12,483 nt of DNA, taken from Flavobacteriales bacterium CG18_big_fil_WC_8_21_14_2_50_32_9. Its GTDB lineage: Bacteria > Bacteroidota > Bacteroidia > Flavobacteriales_E > Vicingaceae. Each line of letters opens with the position of its first letter. Position 1 is the stretch's first letter. The notes beneath the pieces are model-generated. The model was not told the origin of the DNA, did not search any database, and saw only the letters and a program-made list of their open reading frames with translations. This document shows, piece by piece, positions 6,880 to 12,483 of the stretch. The stretch is taken from NCBI GenBank assembly GCA_002770955.1, contig PCUH01000206.1:1-12483 (forward strand), in the 5' to 3' direction. A program made the position numbers and the translations under genes.

Positions 6880-8556
6880 ATGAAAAAAATAGTTGCACTC
6901 CGTTTAATTTTAGTTATTATGTTACAACAACTTTATAGTTGCACAGACAGTGCAAAAGTGGATTTAATTGTTAGAAATGCCACAATTTATACAGTAAATG
7001 CTTCTTTTGATGTAACTCAAGCAATGGCTATAAAAGATGGAAAAATAGTTGGAATAGGTCCTGAACATGAAATATTAAACAAATACGTTTCGGAGCAAAT
7101 AATTGACGCAAAAAAACAAGCCATTTATCCTGGTTTTATTGATGCTCATTGTCATTTTGTTGGATATGCTAAAGGCTTGCAACAAATTGATTTAGTGGGT
7201 TCTGTTTCCTTCGAAGAAGTGATTGAACGAGTACTTTCTTTTACAAAGAAAACAGATAATAAATTTCTTTTAACCGACACATCCACATCAATTAAATGGA
7301 TAGTAGGATGGGGATGGGATCAAAACGATTGGGAAAACAAAGCCTATCCATCAAAAGAAAAATTAGATGCTCTTTTCCCTGAAACGCCTGTTTTTTTGGT
7401 AAGAATTGATGGTCATGCAGCATTAGTAAATCAAAAAGCGTTAGATATCAATAACATTACAAAATCAACTAAAATTGAAGGTGGAATAATTGAATTGAAA
7501 AACAATCAGTTAACTGGAATTTTGATTGATAAAGCAATGGAAGTTGTGAAACATAAAATTCCTAAGTTTTCAAAAGAACAATTAACTGAAGCACTACTTG
7601 TTGCTGAACAAAAACTAATTGCAGTTGGTTTAACATCTGTTGATGATGCTGAATTAACTCGATATGAAATTGAATTGATTGATGAATTGCAGCAACAAAA
7701 CAAACTTCAACTTAACGTGTATGCCATGATTTCAGCAACACCAGAATTACTCGATTATTATTTAAAAAAAGGACTTTACAAAACAGAAAAACTTAATGTA
7801 CGTTCATTCAAATTTTATGCTGATGGTGCGTTGGGTTCAAGAGGTGCTTGTTTGTTGCATCCTTACAGTGATGCTCCCAATGAATATGGATTACTTATGA
7901 ATACACCTGAATTTTATCATAAATATGCCCTACTTATAGCCGAAAAAGGTTTTCAAATGAATACGCATTGCATTGGAGATTCTGCCAATAGGTTGATATT
8001 AAATGTTTATAAAGAAGTACTTAAAACAACCAACGACAAACGGTGGAGAATAGAACATGCTCAGGTAATTCACCCTGATGATTTTAAAAAATTTAGTGAA
8101 ATTAATGTCATTCCATCCATTCAACCAACCCACGCTACTTCTGATATGTATTGGGCAAAAGATAGGCTGGGAGAGGAGCGTACAAAAAATGCTTATGCTT
8201 ATCAACAACTATTGAGTGAAAATGGAATAGTTGCACTAGGAACAGATTTTCCTATTGAAGACATAAGTCCCATTAAAACATTTTATGCTGCTGTTTTCAG
8301 AAAAGATGTAAAAGGATTTCCAAAAGATGGTTTTCAACTAGAAAATAGCCTCTCGAGAGAACAGGCCTTGAAGGGAATGACCATTTGGGCTGCTATTTCC
8401 AACTTTGAAGAAAATGAAAAAGGAAGTTTAGAAGTTGGAAAAAAAGCCGATTTCATTATCCTTGATAAAGATATTATGAAAATAAGTGCTGAGAAAATGC
8501 TAAAAACTAATGTGATACAAACTTTTATAGATGGTAAATTGGTATTTACAATGTAA
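6880..8556 (+). CDS. Lipoprotein amidohydrolase, YtcJ-like (Amidohydrolase_3)
   Basis: A 558-residue metal-dependent hydrolase of the amidohydrolase superfamily, tethered to the cell envelope. The signal peptide ends LYSC with Cys21 as lipidation site. The composite beta-sandwich (VDLIVRNATIYTVN at 27-40, and KADFIILDKDIMKI at 522-535) encloses a TIM barrel with metal ligands His90 and His92 in GFIDAHCHF, Lys311 in FKFYADGALGSRG, His363 in NTHCIGDSAN, His393 in RIEHAQVI and Asp456 in ALGTDFPIED. All key residues are present and the length is normal. It starts nine bases after the acyl-CoA reductase stop, so they are probably cotranscribed, though one product is cytosolic and the other exported. 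The substrate (an N-acyl or amide compound) cannot be inferred. Confidence 0.92.
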   Translation: MKKIVALRLILVIMLQQLYSCTDSAKVDLIVRNATIYTVNASFDVTQAMAIKDGKIVGIGPEHEILNKYVSEQIIDAKKQAIYPGFIDAHCHFVGYAKGLQQIDLVGSVSFEEVIERVLSFTKKTDNKFLLTDTSTSIKWIVGWGWDQNDWENKAYPSKEKLDALFPETPVFLVRIDGHAALVNQKALDINNITKSTKIEGGIIELKNNQLTGILIDKAMEVVKHKIPKFSKEQLTEALLVAEQKLIAVGLTSVDDAELTRYEIELIDELQQQNKLQLNVYAMISATPELLDYYLKKGLYKTEKLNVRSFKFYADGALGSRGACLLHPYSDAPNEYGLLMNTPEFYHKYALLIAEKGFQMNTHCIGDSANRLILNVYKEVLKTTNDKRWRIEHAQVIHPDDFKKFSEINVIPSIQPTHATSDMYWAKDRLGEERTKNAYAYQQLLSENGIVALGTDFPIEDISPIKTFYAAVFRKDVKGFPKDGFQLENSLSREQALKGMTIWAAISNFEENEKGSLEVGKKADFIILDKDIMKISAEKMLKTNVIQTFIDGKLVFTM

Positions 8557-8596
8557 AAAGAAAAGCTCAGCTACCAAAAATGCAAATTTTCATTTA

Positions 8597-8632
8597 AAAA
8601 AAAAGACGTTGAATTCTCAACGTCTTTTTTTT
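8597..8632. terminator. Bidirectional intrinsic terminator between amidohydrolase and siaC
   Basis: A perfect 16-bp inverted repeat: eight A plus GACGTTGA (8597-8612), loop ATTC, then TCAACGTC plus eight T (8617-8632). It serves the convergent amidohydrolase (+) and siaB-siaC (-) transcripts. Confidence 0.95.
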
Positions 8633-8660
8633 ATTAGTTAACAATTTGTGTGAAATTATA

Positions 8661-9038
8661 TTATTCTTCTACTTCTACCATTTTAAATGGAACATTGATA
8701 ATAGCTTGGTAATCTTCACCAGCTTCTAGCATATCTTCGTCATCTTCCTCATAATACCAGTTAATAGTAACCTTACTATTTCCATTAATAACTTCTAACT
8801 TTTTTAAAACATCTAACACGCATTTAGAAGAACTAGTATTAAAATATTCCAATTGAATATCAACATTAGTGGTTGGTTGAGGGTTTTGATTATAAGCTTC
8901 CAATCCATCAATTAGAGGTTTGTAAAACTCAATAGAGTTCTCTGGAATAGATCTTCCTCTTAATAATAAATAACCTTCTAATGGTTTAAACTCAACAGTT
9001 GGTGTTTTAGGAGTTCCTTCTAGTATAATTATTTCCAT
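8661..9038 (-). CDS. siaC: SiaC-family regulatory phosphoprotein (DUF1987)
   Basis: A 125-residue protein of the SiaC/DUF1987 family. In Pseudomonas aeruginosa SiaC is phosphorylated by the SiaB kinase on Thr68, dephosphorylated by SiaA, and in its unphosphorylated form activates the diguanylate cyclase SiaD. Here the core IQLEYFNTSSSKCVLDVLKK (61-80) is intact and its threonine is also residue 68, so the phosphosite is conserved in place and number. The C-terminal half carries the conserved WYYEEDDEDMLEAGEDY (94-110) acidic stretch. It lies 21 bases downstream of siaB and ends before a strong terminator, so it is the second and last gene of the operon. No cyclase gene is present, and many Bacteroidota lack c-di-GMP signalling, so the output is probably a different partner. 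Confidence 0.9.
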   Translation of the reverse strand: MEIIILEGTPKTPTVEFKPLEGYLLLRGRSIPENSIEFYKPLIDGLEAYNQNPQPTTNVDIQLEYFNTSSSKCVLDVLKKLEVINGNSKVTINWYYEEDDEDMLEAGEDYQAIINVPFKMVEVEE

Positions 9039-9059
9039 AATTTCTTATTTTTTTAATTG

Positions 9060-9629
9060 TTATACGTTTTCTTTTTCTTCTTTTGTTTTTTGAGCTACTT
9101 TAACATTTAAGCTAAAAAACGAAAATTTATTATCTACTTTGTCAAATCTATATTCTAATTTTTTTCCAGATTTTCTTGCAATATCTATCATGCCAAGCCC
9201 ACCGCCACCTTTTGTTGACATTTCTCCATTATTAAGTACCTCTTTATAGTAAGTCTTAAGTTGAAGTGTATCCATTGAATTAATGGTGTCTAACCTATTT
9301 TTCATAGAAGGCACATTTTCATTCATAATATAATTTCCTGTCATGATAGAGTATTCATCATCTTGTTTTTTTATCATAAATAATGCACTCTTCTCATTCA
9401 TAGGTGTTGCTAAATCATCATTTTCTAAATGATGATATAAATTTTGTAAACATTCCACTAAAATATTGTAAACTTTCTTTTTAATTATTGGTGGCTCAGC
9501 CAATGTTTCCATCTTAGACTCCATTATTTGAAGAATAGATGTAAGTAAGTCAGAAGTTACCTCCCCTTTGAAAGAAAGCAGTATGTTACCATCTTCCATT
9601 TTAGTGTAAAAATCATGTATATTCTCCAT
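9060..9629 (-). CDS. siaB: SiaB-family protein kinase (GHKL-type)
   Basis: A 189-residue cytosolic protein of the SiaB family (DUF6272), expected to phosphorylate SiaC in the manner of anti-sigma-factor kinases. The N-box is VECLQNLYHH, with Glu59 and Asn63 in the ExxxN arrangement of GHKL ATPases. The glycine-rich lid KGGGGLGMIDIARKSG (140-155) closes the nucleotide site. A DxGxG box is not evident between them, as is common in divergent members. The start is the ATG at 9629-9627, just behind a good promoter. It is first in the operon, followed by siaC. The usual PP2C phosphatase partner SiaA is not in the window. Confidence 0.88.
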   Translation of the reverse strand: MENIHDFYTKMEDGNILLSFKGEVTSDLLTSILQIMESKMETLAEPPIIKKKVYNILVECLQNLYHHLENDDLATPMNEKSALFMIKKQDDEYSIMTGNYIMNENVPSMKNRLDTINSMDTLQLKTYYKEVLNNGEMSTKGGGGLGMIDIARKSGKKLEYRFDKVDNKFSFFSLNVKVAQKTKEEKENV

Positions 9630-9648
9630 TGACTAAAATTTTCGATTC

Positions 9649-9678
9649 CAAAGATATTAATTCAAAGTTATTTAACAA
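9649..9678 (-). promoter_or_regulatory. Promoter of the siaB-siaC operon
   Basis: On the minus strand TTG (9678-9676), 19 bases, then TATCTTTG (9656-9649) fits the Bacteroidota -33/-7 pattern exactly; the start codon follows 19 bases later, giving a very short leader. A second perfect -7 match, TAACTTTG (9670-9663), lies 14 bases upstream and could be an alternative promoter. Confidence 0.65.
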
Positions 9679-9981
9679 GAATAATATTAATTTATTTTTT
9701 CTAATGTGTAAAGTTATAGAATTTAAAGACGAAAATTAACATTTTAACGATAAAACCGATAGATAAAAATATTTTGTTATTACTATTCTATTGTAATATA
9801 AATTTTTTTTCAACTTATTTATTCACTTGATAATAACTGTATTTAGTAAAAATTAACACAAATATAATAAATTAACTCCCAGTTTAAACAAAGTTTTAAA
9901 TAATAACAAAAAAAGCTTCAAATTGTTTAATTGAAGAAAACTTAAAAGAAAAATAATATTGATAATGTTTTTAGTTTGTTG
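9679..9981. other. AT-rich intergenic region with a nested palindrome, no gene seen
   Basis: This is the middle of the 439-bp gap between siaB and the methyltransferase operon. It has stop codons in all frames and very high AT content. The only structure noted is a nested palindrome: AAGTTTT (9891-9897) with AAAACTT (9937-9943), enclosing CTTCAA (9916-9921) with TTGAAG (9931-9936). Read on the minus strand the inner hairpin is followed by a T-run, so it resembles a weak terminator, though no minus-strand gene precedes it. Confidence 0.4.
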
Positions 9982-10013
9982 TTGCAATGTTAGTTTATAG
10001 ATTAATACATTTG
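9982..10013 (+). promoter_or_regulatory. Promoter of the methyltransferase-ZIP-GNAT operon
   Basis: TTG (9982-9984), a 21-base spacer, then TACATTTG (10006-10013), a perfect TAnnTTTG. The ATG is at 10069, so the leader would be about 50 bases long. The leader holds a four-codon ATG...TAA (10040-10054), probably without meaning. Confidence 0.65.
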
Positions 10014-10068
10014 CACTATTATTCAGTCTTCCCGACTTTATGGATAAACACTAATTGCAATAGTAAGC

Positions 10069-10818
10069 ATGACTAAGAAGAATGAAAATTGGTTTGAAGA
10101 GTGGTTTGATAGTCCTTATTATCATTTATTATATAAAGATAGGGATGAAGACGAAGCCGAATTATTCATTTCTAACTTATTAATCTATTTAAAACCATTT
10201 AAAAATGACTTACTGTTAGATGTAGCTTGCGGAAAAGGACGGCATGCTATTTATATGAATAAATTAGGATATCGAGTAGATGCTTTCGATTTATCAGAAA
10301 ATAGTATTTCGGCAGCTAAAAAATTTGAAAATAAGCAACTTAAGTTTTATGTAAATGATATTAGAAATCCGTTGAATTTAAATTATTACAATACCGCATT
10401 TAATTTATTTACAAGTTTCGGTTATTTTGTGGACGATAAAGATAATCAACAAGCTATTAATGCTATTTCTAAAAGCCTAAAAAAAGGTGGTAGATTTGTG
10501 TTGGATTTTATGAATTCAAAAAAAGTGATAAATTCATTGTTACCTTCTGAATACAAAAAAATTGAACATCTTGATTTTTTAATTGAGAAAAAAATTATTG
10601 ATAATTTCATTGTTAAAGAAATTTCATTTAATGATGATGACAAAGATTTTAAATTTACTGAACAAGTAAAAATAATTTTTTATAAAGATTTTTTAGCCTA
10701 TTTTGAAGCGGCTAGTCTTAGTATTGAAGCTGTTTTTGGAGATTACAATTTGAATGCATTTAACGAAGATACCTCGGATAGATTAATTTTGATTGCTACA
10801 AAAACAAATAACATTTAA
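10069..10818 (+). CDS. Class I SAM-dependent methyltransferase
   Basis: A 249-residue cytosolic methyltransferase of unknown substrate. Motif I is LLLDVACGKGRHAIYM (48-63), with Asp51 and the glycine-rich loop that binds S-adenosylmethionine. The acidic end of the second strand is DAFDLSENSI (71-80), with Asp74 in the position that binds the ribose. Motif post-II is FYVNDIRN (93-100) and the fourth strand contains FNLFTSFGYF (111-120). The N-terminus starts NWFEEWFDSPYYHLLYKDRD, a conserved opening of a family of small-molecule-type methyltransferases. It is the first gene of an operon: the ZIP gene begins six bases after its stop. Whether it modifies a small molecule, protein or RNA cannot be told. 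Confidence 0.9.
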   Translation: MTKKNENWFEEWFDSPYYHLLYKDRDEDEAELFISNLLIYLKPFKNDLLLDVACGKGRHAIYMNKLGYRVDAFDLSENSISAAKKFENKQLKFYVNDIRNPLNLNYYNTAFNLFTSFGYFVDDKDNQQAINAISKSLKKGGRFVLDFMNSKKVINSLLPSEYKKIEHLDFLIEKKIIDNFIVKEISFNDDDKDFKFTEQVKIIFYKDFLAYFEAASLSIEAVFGDYNLNAFNEDTSDRLILIATKTNNI

Positions 10819-10824
10819 ACTCAA

Positions 10825-11541
10825 ATGGAGCATAACTTCGTGTATATTATTCTGTTCATTGCTGCCTTTTTAAGTGGATTAGCAGTTGTTTTAATTAAAC
10901 CAAACTTAGGGTTGTACCTAAAATTATTGCTTTCATTCAGTGGGGCTTACTTATTAGCCTTATGCGTACTTCATTTAATACCTGAATTATACGAAGTTAA
11001 ATCTACTAAAGTTGGGTATTTTATTTTAATTGGATTTGTGTTTCAACTTTTTTTAGAATTGTTTTCTAAAGGAATAGAACATGGACACTTTCATTCACAT
11101 CATACTGATAAAACACATGTATTTCCTTTTTCTATTTTTATTAGTTTATGGCTACATTCATTCATTGAAGGAATGGCACTGTTAGACCCAGCTCACCAAC
11201 ATGAACACCATAATAATTCATTACTATTAGGAATAGTTATTCATAAAATACCAATTGCTATTGTGTTGGCTACTTTATTAATTACAAATTTAAAATCTAA
11301 AGTGAGTAGCGTTTTTTTTATCGTTTTATTTGCTCTTTCTGCACCATTGGGATTGTTTTTGTCCCAGCATTATGGAACTATCTTCCTTGAAGACCTAACC
11401 GTTTTAATGGCTTTGGCTGTAGGCGTTTTGATGCATATTTCTACTACCATTTTATTTGAATCATCAGAAAATCATAAATTTAATTTTAAAAGGTTTGCTG
11501 TAATAATTGTTGGATTTATGTTAGCTATTTTCACACTCTAA
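10825..11541 (+). CDS. ZIP-family divalent metal transporter
   Basis: A 238-residue inner-membrane protein with about eight hydrophobic segments. A histidine-rich cytoplasmic loop (EHGHFHSHHTDKTH, 85-98) and a second cluster (HQHEHHN, 124-130) are typical of zinc/iron ZIP carriers. TM4 has LHSFIEGMAL (His111, Glu115) and TM5 has HKIPIA (His140). Compared with the binuclear site of Bordetella BbZIP, the second-site ligands appear replaced: Asn by Ser112, Asp by Lys141, and the bridging Glu by Ile144. The protein therefore probably has a mononuclear or otherwise altered site. The stop TAA shares its last base with the ATG of the GNAT gene (TAATG), indicating translational coupling. Metal preference is unknown. 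Confidence 0.88.
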   Translation: MEHNFVYIILFIAAFLSGLAVVLIKPNLGLYLKLLLSFSGAYLLALCVLHLIPELYEVKSTKVGYFILIGFVFQLFLELFSKGIEHGHFHSHHTDKTHVFPFSIFISLWLHSFIEGMALLDPAHQHEHHNNSLLLGIVIHKIPIAIVLATLLITNLKSKVSSVFFIVLFALSAPLGLFLSQHYGTIFLEDLTVLMALAVGVLMHISTTILFESSENHKFNFKRFAVIIVGFMLAIFTL

Positions 11542-12107
11542 TGTTACGGGAATTTATTGAAAATGACATTCCTTTCCTTGTAGAAATAAGTAATCAATGC
11601 TTTGGAAAAGATTACCTAACTTCCAATTATTTTAGGTTAATTCAAGCATCTACAACATTAAATTGCTGGGTAAAAATCAGTGCTAATTATTTAGTTGGGT
11701 TTATTGTAATAGAACGAATTACAGACCAAAATTTAAACACCAATTTTCATGATGAGAATGGGGGGATAAATGAATTTTTAGTTACACAAAATTCAAAGAA
11801 AACAATACTTATAAAACAAGTAGCTGTTCATCCAAATATGCAAAACAAAGGAATTGCAACAGAACTCATTCAAGCATTTTTCGATACAAATAAGTATGAA
11901 TCGGTAAGTTATATTTCTATTCTATGGAATCGAAAACAACATAATGGATTAAAAAACATATTGTCAAAAATGAATTTTACTTGCATCAAACAAGTTGAAA
12001 ACTTTTGGCAAAAAGACAGTTTAGAAAAAAAATATTTATGTGCCGAATGTAAATCTATTCCTTGTGTTTGCAGTGCTAGTATTTACTATTATACTCAAAT
12101 CACTTAG
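11541..12107 (+). CDS. GNAT N-acetyltransferase with cysteine-rich C-terminal tail
   Basis: A 188-residue acetyltransferase of the GNAT superfamily, which transfers acetyl from acetyl-CoA to an amine. The acetyl-CoA loop is QVAVHPNMQNKGIATELIQA (93-112), with the QxxGxA pattern. The tail YLCAECKSIPCVCSASIYYY (165-184) carries four cysteines (167, 170, 175, 177) arranged CxxCx4CxC, which looks like a zinc-binding knuckle seen in some GNAT families. The ATG at 11541 overlaps the ZIP stop. The last residues, TQIT, and the TAG stop (12105-12107) are encoded inside the palindromic element starting at 12092. Without the element the frame would read QSQ and stop at TAA 12263-12265. The acceptor substrate is unknown. 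Confidence 0.85.
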   Translation: MLREFIENDIPFLVEISNQCFGKDYLTSNYFRLIQASTTLNCWVKISANYLVGFIVIERITDQNLNTNFHDENGGINEFLVTQNSKKTILIKQVAVHPNMQNKGIATELIQAFFDTNKYESVSYISILWNRKQHNGLKNILSKMNFTCIKQVENFWQKDSLEKKYLCAECKSIPCVCSASIYYYTQIT

Positions 12108-12250
12108 CTTTTCGGGGAATTTGAGTAAGCTATTTTTGTTGGTGTCAAGGCTGAATTTTCAAGCATAGCCGTAGTTATGGTTTGAATTTTTAACGCAGAT
12201 AACGGCAAAAAGAGTAGGTCAAACATTCGGAAAGCTAAGTGATTTGAGTA
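12092..12250. mobile_element. 159-bp MITE-like palindromic element flanked by TA
   Basis: The ends are near-perfect inverted repeats: 12092-12111 starts TACTCAAATCACTTAGCTTT and its exact complement ends at 12250. With the flanking TA at 12090-12091 and 12251-12252 the identity is 22 bases on each side. Inward, the arms remain alignable: CTaTTTTTG (12130-12138) with the complement of 12205-12213, and CATAGC (12165-12170) with GTTATG (12174-12179) at the apex. Many differences are G-T compatible. It encodes no protein. TA duplication and small size are as known for IS630/mariner-type MITEs and Neisseria Correia elements. Only one copy is in the window, so mobility is inference. Confidence 0.6.
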
Positions 12251-12252
12251 TA

Positions 12253-12483
12253 TCAAAGTCAATAATTAAAATCAGTGGCTACTACCAACTGTATTAAAAT
12301 TGTCTCGCAGGAGGCGTGAGGTCATCAAAACAATAATTACCTGTAGTTATTTTCTATTTAACCCAGAAAATTAACTTCGTTGAACTCGCAAGCTCGGTTC
12401 ATAAATTTTCTACGATATAAGTAAAACTAACAAATTTAGCTATTTTCAATAGCCCAAATTTGGGTATTACTATTCCGATAATT
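12253..12483. other. Non-coding region with several small inverted repeats
   Basis: No reading frame of note was found on either strand. Structures seen: AATAATTAC/GTAGTTATT around 12332-12351 (one wobble); a nested hairpin with AGAAAATT (12365-12372) and AATTTTCT (12404-12411) enclosing TGAAC (12381-12385) and GTTCA (12397-12401); and a perfect 12-bp palindrome CCCAAATTTGGG (12453-12464). It could be decayed repeats or a structured leader of something beyond the window end. Confidence 0.4.

Noticed and set aside
10040..10054. Leader peptide in the methyltransferase operon
   Set aside because: Four codons with no regulatory amino-acid run and no attenuator hairpin.
12090..12252. Integron attC site or retron RNA
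   Set aside because: No GTTRRRY/RYYYAAC core sites, no integrase or reverse transcriptase nearby, and the TA-flanked inverted ends fit a MITE better.
12365..12411. tRNA-like fold with an apparent acceptor stem and GGTTCA
   Set aside because: Only 47 bases long, with no anticodon arm or D arm; a nested hairpin explains it.

Overview
The window is AT-rich, chromosome-like DNA, almost certainly from a member of the Bacteroidota, most likely the Flavobacteriia. The clues are the low GC content, several near-perfect TAnnTTTG promoter elements of the Bacteroidota type, the absence of clear Shine-Dalgarno sequences, Bacteroidota-style lipoprotein signals, and gene families typical of the phylum. 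These families include a SiaB/SiaC pair, a rhodanese-thioredoxin lipoprotein, a LuxC-like acyl-CoA reductase beside a dicluster ferredoxin, and an alpha-oxoamine synthase. No gene is recognised closely enough to name a genus.

Layout. (1) At 5-328 (+) lies the C-terminal end of a TPR/Sel1-like repeat protein cut by the window edge, facing (2) a minus-strand iron-siderophore/haem/cobalamin-type ABC permease and ATPase pair (2169-392) with overlapping ends. (3) A divergent plus-strand gene, 2316-3563, encodes a PLP enzyme of the alpha-oxoamine synthase family and ends at a strong bidirectional terminator. (4) On the minus strand are a rhodanese-thioredoxin lipoprotein (4361-3651), an unknown secreted protein (5318-4452), and a 2[4Fe-4S] ferredoxin (5744-5397) with its own terminator. 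(5) Divergent from the ferredoxin is a plus-strand pair, an acyl-CoA reductase and a lipoprotein amidohydrolase (5797-8556), ending at a second bidirectional terminator. (6) A minus-strand siaB-siaC operon (9629-8661) follows. (7) After a 439-bp AT-rich gap comes a tight plus-strand operon of methyltransferase, ZIP metal transporter and GNAT acetyltransferase (10069-12107). (8) The last 376 bp hold no gene but are rich in inverted repeats.

How the genes work together. The SiaB/SiaC pair looks like a kinase-substrate partner switch and keeps the threonine phosphorylated in the Pseudomonas system, but its usual phosphatase and diguanylate cyclase are not in the window. The ferredoxin and acyl-CoA reductase share a 52-bp promoter region. 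The fec-type transporter and the ZIP protein both suggest metal uptake.

The most unusual object is a 159-bp imperfect palindrome at 12092-12250. It has near-identical inverted ends and is flanked on both sides by TA, as expected for an IS630/mariner-derived miniature element (a Correia-like MITE). It overlaps the 3' end of the acetyltransferase gene and supplies its last residues and stop codon. Removing the element in silico leaves an open reading frame that ends three codons after the junction. I found no CRISPR array, tRNA, rRNA or complete transposase. Nothing here is clearly a new defence or metabolic system.
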